This document shows, piece by piece, positions 45,705 to 57,103 of a stretch of DNA of 64,000 nt. The notes beneath the pieces were generated by a model, which saw only the letters and a program-made list of their open reading frames with translations, was not told where the DNA came from and searched no databases. Source of the DNA: Alphaproteobacteria bacterium (lineage in GTDB: Bacteria > Pseudomonadota > Alphaproteobacteria > Rickettsiales > SXRF01); contig JANYES010000011.1 in NCBI GenBank assembly GCA_025362975.1, forward strand, positions 1 through 64,000, written 5' to 3'. Both the position numbers and the translations under genes were made by a program. The first letter of the stretch is position 1, and every line of letters starts with the position of its first letter.

Positions 45705-48404
45705 CTAGCGGCCGCCTTTACCGGTCTCGGCGGTGCCTGTGGGCATGGCCGATTGGGGCGCGTTCGGAGGGGTCTCGACTGTGGTGCCGGTGGTCATAAT
45801 GGCGCTTAAGCTGGCCAGCACGTCCTGCATGGTTTTGCTGCCACCGGGAATGACGCGGTCGGCCAGCACGATGCCAGCATTTTTGAGCCCGTCCAGTGCC
45901 TTGGTAAGGTCTTCACCTTTAAGATCGGCGGGTTTGCCGTCAGCGCCGAGCGGCGCTTTCGGGGCTTCCAGCTTAATCTCGTTTTCCAACGGCGGTGCCG
46001 GGGGAGCGGACGGAGGAGAGGATGGTGAGTCGGATGGAGGAACCAGCAGCGGCGCATATTCCTTGCGACCCGGCGCAGGTTTGAAATCACCGTTCTGGAA
46101 CTGAAGTATTTCGCTAGGCTGGAGTTTGCCGTCGACAATGTCGCCGCCGACAATGAAATAGGCACCACCTTCGCTGATCAGCGCGTAGGAGCTACTGCTA
46201 TACTTTCCTTTTTCCTCATTCATGCGGCCAACAGCATCTACGAGCTTCCTGCGCTCGCCGTCATCGGGAATCAGCTCGCCCAGAGTTAATCTGTCCAGAA
46301 GCACGTCTAATGCGTCGTCTTCCCCCTCGGCCCTTGCGAGGAAGCCGGGCTTGATGGTTCCGAGCGATTCTTTTACTGGTTTAGGCTGCACGGCAAGGGC
46401 TTCGGTGAACGTATCGCCTTTCAGGCGGGCGTCGAACGCGTCCTGTTGGATTTGCGGCGCGGTGGCGCTGATAGGGATCATAGTATCTTTAGGGGCCAGC
46501 TTGCTGGTGACGGGCGTGAACGTCTCGCCGTCAAGCCTCAGGGCTTTGTCGACCTTGAATGCATAACGGCCGGAATCGGTCATGACTTCATTGCCGGTGT
46601 AAACAATCAGATTATCACCGTTTTTGACGACGACGAACTGCTTGCCGTCTTTAAGCTCATCTTTCAGGCCACTCTTATCGAGCAAGGCTTTCATACTGTC
46701 GGAAACCGGCAGGTTTTTTTTGCTGTCGTAAGAATACATGGTGAGCGGACGCTCGGCGGCCAACTTCTTCAGGTCGTTCAAATTGGCGACATCCTGCGTC
46801 GACACCGGCGGTTTGGGAGCGGCTTCAGGCACGGCTACTTTAAGGGAATCCTGCAACTGCTTGTAAGCATCGTTAATGATAACACCGTCTTTACCGCGGC
46901 CCAGAACCTGCGTGAACACCGGCAAGGCTAGTGCGGTTGGGGTTGGGGGAACACCTATGTCCTTGATCATCGCTTCGGGCACAAAACCGGCCTCCGTAAC
47001 TTTACCGATCACAAAGCCCAACGGCGGATTGCTCACACTCATTGGCTTCGATTTATCGGCGGTAATCACCATAAGGGTGGAGCCCGGTTTTAATTTACCG
47101 CTGATCGAAGGATTGTTCCTGATCGATTCGATCACAGCCTTGATTTCCGGCTCTGGTGCGTTGAACTCATAGGCCTTGCCTGAAACAACGAAATCCGGCA
47201 GGCGCTCGCCTTTAACGTTATACCGCTTTTCCACCAATTCGCGCACCATGGCGAGATTCTCGTAGTTCAAGGCACCGTTTACTATGCTGTACGACTTGTC
47301 TTTAAATCCTTCGGTGACAGCGATCATTTTCTGTTCGGTCAGCGGTTTGCCGTCGGTTCGCAAAGCTGGTGTGCCATCGGTTCCCAGAACCGGTACACCG
47401 ATCTGGCTGATCATACCGTCAGCGACGAACTTGCCATGAACCATGCGGCCTACCACCAAAGCCTTGACGGGATTGGGAGTGCCCGGAGCGGCACTAGATT
47501 TTTCCATGATCGGCACAATGATGCTATCGGGTTTGATTTTGCCTTTAAGCGTGGCTAATTCAGGGGCGGTTTCAACGGAGGTTAAAATATTCTCAAAAGG
47601 CTTAAGCGCCGGGGATGTGCGCACATAGGCTTTGCCATCGCGCGCTTCGGTTTCAGGTTTGGCTCGCGCGGGGCCGGCAGGGCCGCCAGAAGTACCGGGA
47701 GCCGGGCCGCCGGGAGCTGGGGGAGCTAATACGGGGCCGGGAACTACGGGAAGCGGCGCAGGCGGCGCTTTAGATTCTGGCACGGTGCCGTTGATGGCCA
47801 TCGCCGTGTAGACTTTAACCGTGTTGGCGTCTTTGAAGCCGAGCCTGTCGAGGCCGCCGGCAAGCGCGCGTTCGGCCTGTATATCGCCAAAGGCCGTGAG
47901 TGGACCCATCGGTTTGCCGGAGAACAGCGACATCAGCATTTTGCCGCCGGAGGCCAGCACGTCGCCGACAATCGGGATCGACATGAACAGATGCTTGATA
48001 AAACCAAGGATGCTGCCGCCTTTGCCTAATTCTTCGAATGCCGTCTGGAAATTGGATTTTTCTTCGTTGCCTTTATCGAGGCCGTCTTTGAAAAGCCCCC
48101 TGCGGCGCGCAAGCTCCATATCGACATTTTCATCGAATTTCTTGCGGATATCGGGGTTGTTTAAATCTTTGCCTTCGTAAAACTTAGCGACCGCTTCACG
48201 CGTGCTGCGTAGAATAGCCACGCCGGGATTGGTGTTGAACGCGTCCATGCGCGCGGCGAAATCGGCATATTTCTTCTGCTTCTGTTCAAGAGTATCGCCA
48301 TCTTTATAATCGGGTTTTTCCGGCGCGGACCCTTTGGCGGCACGGAGCCACTTATCGTATTCAGCCATTAGTTTGGCTTCTTTTTCCGCGCTTACAATTG
48401 CCAT
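45705..48404 (-). CDS. Large hypothetical protein with internal repeats
   Basis: Unrecognised protein of 899 residues with no signal peptide. The N-terminal about 200 residues are helical and charged, with a hydrophobic stretch SILGFIKHLFMSIPIVGDVL near 131-150. A Pro/Gly-rich linker follows (about 212-250). At least two related modules come next: about 256-400 and about 410-540, both beginning GKAY, with a middle (K)xKPxS(x)xxxI and ending near GxFVxxxMIxxIGVP. Weaker matches appear further on, then a second Pro-rich linker (about 770-790) and a Pro/Thr/Gly tail. It lies alone between tig and tRNA-Leu. The repeats suggest a binding or structural role; no enzyme motif is seen. Confidence 0.8.
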   Translation of the reverse strand: MAIVSAEKEAKLMAEYDKWLRAAKGSAPEKPDYKDGDTLEQKQKKYADFAARMDAFNTNPGVAILRSTREAVAKFYEGKDLNNPDIRKKFDENVDMELARRRGLFKDGLDKGNEEKSNFQTAFEELGKGGSILGFIKHLFMSIPIVGDVLASGGKMLMSLFSGKPMGPLTAFGDIQAERALAGGLDRLGFKDANTVKVYTAMAINGTVPESKAPPAPLPVVPGPVLAPPAPGGPAPGTSGGPAGPARAKPETEARDGKAYVRTSPALKPFENILTSVETAPELATLKGKIKPDSIIVPIMEKSSAAPGTPNPVKALVVGRMVHGKFVADGMISQIGVPVLGTDGTPALRTDGKPLTEQKMIAVTEGFKDKSYSIVNGALNYENLAMVRELVEKRYNVKGERLPDFVVSGKAYEFNAPEPEIKAVIESIRNNPSISGKLKPGSTLMVITADKSKPMSVSNPPLGFVIGKVTEAGFVPEAMIKDIGVPPTPTALALPVFTQVLGRGKDGVIINDAYKQLQDSLKVAVPEAAPKPPVSTQDVANLNDLKKLAAERPLTMYSYDSKKNLPVSDSMKALLDKSGLKDELKDGKQFVVVKNGDNLIVYTGNEVMTDSGRYAFKVDKALRLDGETFTPVTSKLAPKDTMIPISATAPQIQQDAFDARLKGDTFTEALAVQPKPVKESLGTIKPGFLARAEGEDDALDVLLDRLTLGELIPDDGERRKLVDAVGRMNEEKGKYSSSSYALISEGGAYFIVGGDIVDGKLQPSEILQFQNGDFKPAPGRKEYAPLLVPPSDSPSSPPSAPPAPPLENEIKLEAPKAPLGADGKPADLKGEDLTKALDGLKNAGIVLADRVIPGGSKTMQDVLASLSAIMTTGTTVETPPNAPQSAMPTGTAETGKGGR

Positions 48405-48528
48405 ATTGCTATGAATTTCCGGTTTGGTCGATTTGCTACTATCTACAACACTACCACGCGCAAGGTTGGGTTTGTGTTAAACTTTAGTGACAAAAACCCC
48501 TTTACAGAGTGTGAACATTTGTAACTTC

Positions 48529-48542
48529 TGTTATATATAACA
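48529..48542. other. Perfect 14-bp AT palindrome upstream of the 899-residue gene
   Basis: TGTTATATATAACA lies about 125 bp upstream of the 45705-48404 gene and 24 bp after tRNA-Leu. It could be an operator or part of a promoter; the sequence alone does not decide. Confidence 0.35.
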
Positions 48543-48565
48543 ATACACTAAGAAATCGAAGGATT

Positions 48566-48650
48566 TGGTGCGGATGGAGGGACTTGAACCCCCACGCCTT
48601 GCGGCGCCAGAACCTAAATCTGGTGCGTCTGCCAATTTCGCCACACCCGC
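48566..48650 (-). tRNA. tRNA-Leu (TAG)
   Basis: A complete 85-nt type II tRNA on the minus strand with a long variable arm and encoded CCA. The acceptor is GCGGGTG / CATCCGC, the anticodon loop TTTAGGT gives TAG, and the T-loop is TTCAAGT. Confidence 0.96.
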
Positions 48651-48851
48651 TCCTAAACAATCCTTTTTAAAGGCAAGAACATATGCAAAAAAAAAAATTA
48701 AATTTATATAATTCAATCTGCTATAACTTACCGCCATTAGCGTAAACTACTTGCCACTGGTAATGCGTGGATAGTTCCCCTATATTAAAATAGCAAGAGC
48801 AAATGATTCCCACGACTCCCAATCACACACCCCAAACCCTGAAATAATCGT

Positions 48852-51272
<2,421 letters not shown>

Positions 51273-51284
51273 ACGATACGACTC

Positions 51285-51321
51285 AAAAAACGCGGCTCCT
51301 TGCAAAAGGGCCGCGTTTTTT
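51285..51321. terminator. Bidirectional terminator between lon and purU
   Basis: A 12-bp stem AAAAAACGCGGC / GCCGCGTTTTTT with a 13-nt loop gives T runs on both strands. It lies 12 bp past the lon stop and 16 bp past the convergent purU stop. Confidence 0.88.
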
Positions 51322-51337
51322 ATTGCCTTACGATCAG

Positions 51338-52216
51338 CTATTTAAAGACGACCGTCTTGTGCCCGTTGAGCAGCACGCGCTGCTCCGTGTGGTATTTCAG
51401 CGCGCGGGCGAGCACCTGACATTCGGTGTCTCGGCCGATGGCGGCTAGGTCGTCGGGCTGGTTGGTGTGGTCGACGCGGGCGACTTCCTGTTCGATGATC
51501 GGGCCTTCGTCGAGGTCGGTGGTGACGTAATGCGCAGTGGCGCCGATGAGTTTGACGCCACGGTCGAATGCCTGCTGGTAGGGTTTGGCGCCTTTGAAGC
51601 TGGGGAGGAACGAGTGATGGATGTTAATCGCCCTGCCCTCTAATTTTTTGCAGAGTTCTTCGGAGAGAACCTGCATGTAACGCGCGAGGACGACGACGTC
51701 TATTTTGTGTCGGCTGATAACTTCCATGACCTGCGCTTCCTGCACGGCTTTGTCGCCAGCGATCACTGGCAGGTGATAGAACGGAATGTCGTGCCAGTTG
51801 GCGACGTGTTCCCAGTCCTTGTGGTTGGAGATGATGGCGGGGATTTCGATGGCGAGCTGGCCGGTCGCGTGGCGGTACAGCAAATCGTTCAGGCAATGGC
51901 CGAACTTGGAAACCATGATGAGTATGCGGCTTTTGGCTTCTTTGGCCACGATTTGCCAGTTCATATTGAAACGCGCACCGACCTGCTCGTGGAAACGTTT
52001 TTTAAGCACATCGACGCTTGGCGCATTGGTTTCGACAGCGTATTCTATGCGCAGGAAGAACATGTCCGTCGAGGCATCGCCGAACTGGGCGGACTCGATA
52101 ATAAAGCCAAAATTCTCCGCGAGGAAGTTGGTAACGGCGGCGACGATGCCGCGCACGTCCTTGCACGATAGCGTGAGGATAAAACGGGTCTGGAGGGGTG
52201 CGGATAAACTGCTCAT
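51338..52216 (-). CDS. purU: Formyltetrahydrofolate deformylase
   Basis: Hydrolyses 10-formyl-THF to THF and formate, balancing one-carbon pools. The N-terminal ACT domain (about 8-85) is followed by a formyltransferase-fold domain, with the catalytic region INIHHSFLPSFKGAKPYQQA and DLDEGPIIEQEV. The start is uncertain: the ATG at 52216 (292 residues) has GGTG at good distance; 52228 is an alternative. It is convergent with lon. Confidence 0.93.
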   Translation of the reverse strand: MSSLSAPLQTRFILTLSCKDVRGIVAAVTNFLAENFGFIIESAQFGDASTDMFFLRIEYAVETNAPSVDVLKKRFHEQVGARFNMNWQIVAKEAKSRILIMVSKFGHCLNDLLYRHATGQLAIEIPAIISNHKDWEHVANWHDIPFYHLPVIAGDKAVQEAQVMEVISRHKIDVVVLARYMQVLSEELCKKLEGRAINIHHSFLPSFKGAKPYQQAFDRGVKLIGATAHYVTTDLDEGPIIEQEVARVDHTNQPDDLAAIGRDTECQVLARALKYHTEQRVLLNGHKTVVFK

Positions 52217-52304
52217 GCAATGCACCATACTCACTTTTTGTTGATTGTAAACGCTATGTTGCCGTTAAAGCATCACGCGAGGTGCGCCGCGCAAGCAATT
52301 GTTA

Positions 52305-54311
52305 TCAGGCGCTTACAGCCTTAGCTGGCGCTTTCTTGGTCTGGACTAGCGAGACCAGCTGCGGGTTGGTGCGCTGGATGATGCATTCGAAGCGCGAGCC
52401 CTTGCCCGGTTCAGAATACAGCTGCACCGTGCCGCCATGCAGCTCGACGAAGCTTTTCACGATGGAAAGGCCAAGGCCCGTACCGGAGCGCTGAACGGTT
52501 TTGCCGCGAGCGCCTTCGGTTTTGCCTTTGTAGAATTTCGAGAAGACGACTTCCTGCTCCTCGTTGCGAATCCCCGGCCCCTGATCTTCAACCCAGAGCA
52601 TGATTTCGTCGTCGGTGCTTTCCTTGGCGCCGAGCGTGATGGTGTGGCCGGCTTCGGAATATTTGATGGCGTTGGAAAGCAGGTTGAACAGGATCTGCTT
52701 GATGCGGGTTTCGTCGCCGACCATTTTGCCGATCTTGGCGGGGCATTCGAACTTGACCTTGATGTCGAACTGTTTGACGCGTTCCTGAATAAGCGACAGC
52801 ACGGATTTCATCATCGCATGGATATCGAATTTGGCGACTTCAAGGCGCATGTAACCGGCTTCTACCGAGGCAAGATCTAGAATGTCGTTGATAAGCTGCA
52901 TGAGGTGCTGCGACGACAGATGGATGCCTTCGACGTATTCCCTCTGCTTTTCCGACAGCGGGCCGAAATATTCCTGGCGCAGCATTTCGGAGAAGCCGCT
53001 GATGGAGGTGAGCGGCGAGCGCAGTTCGTAAGATACGTTGGCGAGGAATTCGCTTTTGAGGCGGTCTGCTTCCTGCAGCGCTTCGTTACGTTCGCGAAGC
53101 GAGCGCTCGACAACGGTGGAGTCGGTGATATCGAGATAGGTGATGAGCGTTGCGCCGTCCGGCAATGGGACTTTGCGCCAATCGATCACTTTGCCGTCGG
53201 TGCGCTCCAGTTGCTGCGAGAGGAATTCACGTGCATGGAATTTCTGGATATGGCTTTGCTTGAAGCTTTCCCAATCCTCGTACACGTAGAGGTGTTTGCA
53301 CTGCTCGACGATGTCGCGGATATGCGGCTCGGTGCTGGCGAGGTCCGGGGCGAGGCTCCAAAGTGTCAAATAGCCGGGGTTGGACAGTTTCAGGCGCCCA
53401 TCTTCGGCGAATACGGCGACGCCCTCGTGGAGGTTGTCGAGCGTTTCGCGCTGCACGGCAATGAGGGTGTTGTAGGAGCGTTCGAGTGCTAAGCGGTCCG
53501 TGACGTCTTCATAGGCGAACAAAATGCCGCCGAGGGCGTGCGGGATGGCGATGACGCGTAACGCCTTACCGTCGGGCAGGTAAAAGAATTCTTCGTAGGT
53601 TTCGATGAGGCCGGTGAAAAGCTTGATCTGCTGTTGTTTGAATAGCTGGAAATTCGCCTGCTCAGGAAGTTTGCGTTTTTCGCGCAGCAGTTCGAGAATT
53701 TCGCCGTAAGTCGGCTGGGTGTCGAGCCATAACTCGTCGAGTTTCCACAAGCTGGCGAATGCGTAGTTAAACGATTTGAGGCGCATATCGGAACCGTAGA
53801 TCGCCATTGCCGACGCCGTGCTTTCAAGCAAATCGTCCTGCGCTGAGATGTGGCGGGCCAGATCTTCTTTCAATGATTCCAGCTCCGAAACATCGTGCGC
53901 GAAGCCGACGGTGATGCGCTCTTCAGGCACGGGTAATTCTGTGATGTCATACAGGCGGCGTTCGCCGTTGATGACGATATGACGGCGGTCGCTCACCTGC
54001 CTACCTTGATCGAAAGCCTGCGCGGCCATTGCCTTAGACTTCTTGTCCAGTTCCGGCGTTTCCGTTCCGTCTGCGATATCTTCCACCGCTTCGCTATACG
54101 ACAAATTGTAGTAGCGAAGCGCTAAGCTCGCGTCCCGCTGCCAGATCGGATACGGCGCCATGTTGAGGATGGTGGAGTAGTTTTTTAGGTCGGCTTTGAG
54201 GTTTTCGTTTTCTTTGCGAAGGCGCGCGAGTTCAGGGTTTTCCGGCTCGGAAACGGGTTCCGGCGGAGCCATCATGCGGCGCAACTTATCTAACAAGGAA
54301 TTCATGCTCAT
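52305..54311 (-). CDS. divL: DivL-type tyrosine sensor kinase
   Basis: A 668-residue protein with an N-terminal coiled coil, several PAS-like domains (about 45-390), a DHp domain and an HATPase_c domain (N box NLLSNAIKYSE, G boxes VEDQGPGI and GTGLGLSIVKSF). The H-box reads EFLANVSYELRSPLTSISGF, so the phospho-acceptor His is Tyr428 (codon TAC, 53028-53030). This is the hallmark of DivL, which in Caulobacter modulates CckA and hence CtrA. The closeness to ahcY also fits alphaproteobacterial gene order. There is no membrane segment in the chosen reading frame. The start (54311 or 54305) lacks a clear Shine-Dalgarno. Confidence 0.88.
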   Translation of the reverse strand: MSMNSLLDKLRRMMAPPEPVSEPENPELARLRKENENLKADLKNYSTILNMAPYPIWQRDASLALRYYNLSYSEAVEDIADGTETPELDKKSKAMAAQAFDQGRQVSDRRHIVINGERRLYDITELPVPEERITVGFAHDVSELESLKEDLARHISAQDDLLESTASAMAIYGSDMRLKSFNYAFASLWKLDELWLDTQPTYGEILELLREKRKLPEQANFQLFKQQQIKLFTGLIETYEEFFYLPDGKALRVIAIPHALGGILFAYEDVTDRLALERSYNTLIAVQRETLDNLHEGVAVFAEDGRLKLSNPGYLTLWSLAPDLASTEPHIRDIVEQCKHLYVYEDWESFKQSHIQKFHAREFLSQQLERTDGKVIDWRKVPLPDGATLITYLDITDSTVVERSLRERNEALQEADRLKSEFLANVSYELRSPLTSISGFSEMLRQEYFGPLSEKQREYVEGIHLSSQHLMQLINDILDLASVEAGYMRLEVAKFDIHAMMKSVLSLIQERVKQFDIKVKFECPAKIGKMVGDETRIKQILFNLLSNAIKYSEAGHTITLGAKESTDDEIMLWVEDQGPGIRNEEQEVVFSKFYKGKTEGARGKTVQRSGTGLGLSIVKSFVELHGGTVQLYSEPGKGSRFECIIQRTNPQLVSLVQTKKAPAKAVSA

Positions 54312-54378
54312 AGTTATTTCATAATCGAAATGAAACGAACTGTCATGCTGAAAGAGATACTCAGAATCAATATCTAGT

Positions 54379-54690
54379 TTAATTCCACCGGTACGGTTCG
54401 CGGTTTTGTTTTTCTGATTCCATACGCGAAACGATTTTTTCGAAGAAGCCTGATAGCGTCGTTTCGCCATCTGGGGCTAGGTTTGCGGCGACCGACGACA
54501 CCATGTGCGATTCAATAAGCGGCACTAAATCTTGTGTGCGGATGTATGTGACGACGACGGAAAAAATTTCGTCACCGGAGGGGCGGAAAAAAAATAAAAT
54601 GCGCATCGGAAAATTTTCCGAATGCGGTTTCGACGCGCGCGCTGAGTTCGAGATTGTATGGGCGCTTGTCGCTTGTGATGCGTGCCAGAA
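54379..54690 (-). pseudogene. Frameshifted small reading frame between ahcY and divL
   Basis: A continuous protein-like stretch is split at an 8-T run (about 54585-54593). The upstream frame reads LARITSDKRPYNLELSARVE then TAFGKFSDAHFIFF. The downstream frame gives RPSGDEIFSVVVTYIRTQDL, then VPLIESHMVSSVAANLAPDG, and ends EPYRWN. There is no ATG in the first frame; the second alone could start at 54606 (75 residues). It may be a decayed gene, a homopolymer error or a slippage site. The family is not recognised. Confidence 0.45.
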
Positions 54691-54692
54691 AT

Positions 54693-54731
54693 AAAAAGCG
54701 CCGCGGAATTTTTGATCATTTCGCGGCGCCC
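54693..54731 (-). terminator. Rho-independent terminator of ahcY
   Basis: On the minus strand GCGCCGCGAA and TTCCGCGGCGC form a stem of about 10 bp around an A-rich loop, followed by TTTTTATTT. It lies 23 bp after the ahcY stop. Confidence 0.85.
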
Positions 54732-54753
54732 GGGTAACATATTCAGGTAAAAA

Positions 54754-56073
54754 CTAGTAGCGGTACGCGTCCGGTTTGAACGGGCCGTTCTGGTCTACTG
54801 AGATGTATTTCGCCTGTTCTTTGCTGAGCTTGGTGAGTTTCACGCCGAGTTTTTCGAGGTGAAGTGCAGCCACTTTCTCGTCAAGGTGTTTCGGCAATAC
54901 GTAAACCTTGTTTTCGTACTTAGAATGGTTGGCCCAGAGTTCAATCTGCGCGAGCACCTGGTTGGTGAAGCTGGTGGACATTACGAAGCTCGGATGGCCG
55001 GTGGCGCAGCCGAGGTTCACGAGGCGGCCCTTGGCAAGCAGGATGATGCGTTTACCGTCCGGGAATTCGATTTCGTCAACCTGCGGTTTGATTTCTTTCC
55101 ATTTCATGTTTTTAAGCGATGCAACCTGAATTTCGGAATCGAAATGACCGATATTGCACACAATCGCGCGGTCTTTCATCGTGCGCATGTGTTCGAGTGT
55201 AATGATGTCGACATTGCCGGTGGCGGTGACGAAGATGTCGCCCTGAGGCGCTGCTTCTTCCATCGTGGTGACCTGATAGCCTTCCATTGCGGCTTGTAGC
55301 GCGCAGATAGGGTCGATTTCAGTGACGATCACGCGAGCACCTTGGGTTTTCAGCGATGCGGCGCAGCCTTTGCCCACGTCGCCGAAGCCAGCGATGACAG
55401 CGACTTTACCGGCGAACATCACGTCGGTGGCGCGTTTCAGGCCATCCGGCAGCGATTCGCGGCAGCCGTAAAGGTTGTCGAATTTGGATTTGGTGACCGA
55501 ATTGTTCACGTCGATAGCCGGCACTTTGAGTTTGCCTTCTTTCACCATTTCGTGCAGACGGTGTACGCCGGTGGTGGTTTCTTCGGAGATGCCTTTAATG
55601 GATTTCAGCAGCTCGGGGTATTTGTTGTGGAGCACGAGGGTCACGTCGCCGCCGTCGTCGAGGATCATGTTGGCGGTCCAGCCGTTCGGGCCTTTGAGGG
55701 TCTGTTCGATGCACCATTCGTATTCTTCTTCGGTTTCACCTTTCCAGGCGAAGACGGGGATGCCGGCGACGGCGATGGCGGCGGCGGCCTGGTCCTGCGT
55801 CGAGAAGATATTGCAGCTCGACCAGCGCACTTCAGCGCCAAGAGCGGTCAGGGTTTCGATGAGCACGGCAGTCTGGATGGTCATGTGCAGGCAGCCGATG
55901 ATTTTGGCGCCTTTGAGCGGCTGGGATTTGCCATATTCTTTACGAAGAGCCATCAGGCCCGGCATTTCGGTTTCGGCCAGCGAAATCTCGTTGCGGCCCC
56001 ATTGAGCGAGGGAAATATCTGCTACTTTGAAGTCGCCTTCGATTGCGGTCATGGTGGCTGCCTGTGTGGTCAT
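54754..56073 (-). CDS. ahcY: Adenosylhomocysteinase
   Basis: NAD-dependent hydrolase of S-adenosylhomocysteine to homocysteine and adenosine, which keeps methylation going. Of 439 residues, [10 protein letters not shown] is the NAD-binding loop, and [15 protein letters not shown] and [13 protein letters not shown] are family signatures. The C-terminus KPDAYRY is canonical. The ATG at 56073 has AAGGAATC upstream. The 93-bp leader contains a small GC hairpin (GGGCG..CGCCC), but I do not see the SAH riboswitch consensus. Confidence 0.97.
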   Translation of the reverse strand: MTTQAATMTAIEGDFKVADISLAQWGRNEISLAETEMPGLMALRKEYGKSQPLKGAKIIGCLHMTIQTAVLIETLTALGAEVRWSSCNIFSTQDQAAAAIAVAGIPVFAWKGETEEEYEWCIEQTLKGPNGWTANMILDDGGDVTLVLHNKYPELLKSIKGISEETTTGVHRLHEMVKEGKLKVPAIDVNNSVTKSKFDNLYGCRESLPDGLKRATDVMFAGKVAVIAGFGDVGKGCAASLKTQGARVIVTEIDPICALQAAMEGYQVTTMEEAAPQGDIFVTATGNVDIITLEHMRTMKDRAIVCNIGHFDSEIQVASLKNMKWKEIKPQVDEIEFPDGKRIILLAKGRLVNLGCATGHPSFVMSTSFTNQVLAQIELWANHSKYENKVYVLPKHLDEKVAALHLEKLGVKLTKLSKEQAKYISVDQNGPFKPDAYRY

Positions 56074-56166
56074 GGTGATTCCTTTGCAATGAATTAGGGG
56101 CGAAAACTACCGCCCGGAGGGTCAAACTGCAAGGGAAAAGGAGGTTTATGGGCAGTTGAAGCGTAA

Positions 56167-56664
56167 TTAGCGGATCATTTCGATACAGGTCTGCGTGCTC
56201 AGAAGCGGCAGCAGCGCAATCAGGTCCAATTTGGCAAGGGCCACGCACCCTTCCGTGGCGATGTAATTTTTGCGCTCGCAATGCATGAAAATGGCGCTGC
56301 CGCGACCCGTTATGATGGGGTCATCGTTGTAGCCTAGCGGCACGATGAGGTCGTAAGCGCCGTCTTCGCGCCAGAGGTTTTCGTAGGAATAGCTGTAGGG
56401 GAGCTTGACGTGGGTGTTGTATTCAGCGCTTTCGGAGTCGTCGCACCAGCCGTCGTTTTGATGTATGATATGGACCGGCAGGCCGGTTTTGGGGGCGTCG
56501 ACGCGGTCGGGGCGATACCAGCATTCGCGTAGGTAAAACGTGCCGGTTGGGGTGGCGCCGTCGCCTTCGCGTTTATTATCGCTAAAGCCACCCTTGCCAA
56601 TGGAGCAGCGATATTCGACGCCACGGAAGGTAAGGGTTTCGCCTTTGATGCAAAGCGTATCCAC
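56167..56664 (-). CDS. L,D-transpeptidase (YkuD)-like protein without signal peptide
   Basis: A 165-residue YkuD-fold protein. The catalytic motif is FMHCERKNYIATEGCVAL, with His128 and Cys140 matching the H-x(n)-G-C pattern of L,D-transpeptidases, which form 3-3 cross-links in peptidoglycan or attach lipoproteins. The GDGATPTGTFYL segment is also typical. It starts at GTG and overlaps the last paralog gene by one base (TAGTG). There is no signal peptide or membrane helix, so export must use another route, or the protein acts inside the cell. It is the last gene of the 56167-58000 operon. Confidence 0.82.
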   Translation of the reverse strand: MDTLCIKGETLTFRGVEYRCSIGKGGFSDNKREGDGATPTGTFYLRECWYRPDRVDAPKTGLPVHIIHQNDGWCDDSESAEYNTHVKLPYSYSYENLWREDGAYDLIVPLGYNDDPIITGRGSAIFMHCERKNYIATEGCVALAKLDLIALLPLLSTQTCIEMIR

Positions 56665-57101
56665 TAGCGGCCCTGGGGCGTGTTGCGCGGTTGCGGCGGG
56701 TTGCCTTTAGGGAGATTGTTGCGCGGAGCTGCCACCTGCTCGCCGCCGTAACCGTATTCGGCGACTTCCTTGCGATAGCCTTCGCCCCAGTAGTTTTTGC
56801 CCTGCATATAGCTGTTGACCATCGATTCGTCGATCTCCAGCTTTTTCTGGTCTTTCATGGTGAGCGCGTCGGCAATCGGTCCGCCGACCATCATGCCTAC
56901 GGCGGCGCCCCCGATCAGCGCGATGGGGCCGAGCGTGCCCATCAGCAACGCGCCGACGCCAAGGCCCAGCGCCACGCTGATGCCGGTGACGATCCAGCTT
57001 TTAATTTTGATATTGTAGCTGCGGTCAGCGATATCCTGACGCATTTTGACCAAATCTGGATTCTGATCGTACGGTTTTACGACTTCAGGTGCATCGCTCA
57101 T
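56664..57101 (-). CDS. Small membrane protein, third member of a tandem paralog trio
   Basis: Unrecognised 145-residue protein. An N-terminal box PDLVKMRQDIADRSYNIKIK is followed by two Gly-rich hydrophobic helices (about 35-80), then KKLEIDESMVNS and the invariant block SYMQGKNYWGEGYRKEVAE followed by YGYGG, and a Pro/Asn/Arg tail. It shares all of this with the two genes upstream. No signal peptide precedes the helices, so it is probably a membrane hairpin with both ends in the cytoplasm (inference). It overlaps the L,D-transpeptidase gene by one base. Confidence 0.82.
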   Translation of the reverse strand: MSDAPEVVKPYDQNPDLVKMRQDIADRSYNIKIKSWIVTGISVALGLGVGALLMGTLGPIALIGGAAVGMMVGGPIADALTMKDQKKLEIDESMVNSYMQGKNYWGEGYRKEVAEYGYGGEQVAAPRNNLPKGNPPQPRNTPQGR

Positions 57102-57103
57102 AA

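Noticed and set aside
48750-48786. Heat-shock (RpoH-type) promoter ahead of lon: CTTG and CCCCTATAT
   Set aside because: The CCCCTATAT resembles an RpoH -10, but the CTTG lies more than 20 bp upstream of it, too far for known spacing, so I do not annotate it.
56074-56166. SAH or SAM riboswitch upstream of ahcY
   Set aside because: Only one short GC hairpin (GGGCG..CGCCC) is seen; none of the conserved SAH/SAM riboswitch core segments can be recognised in the 93-bp leader.
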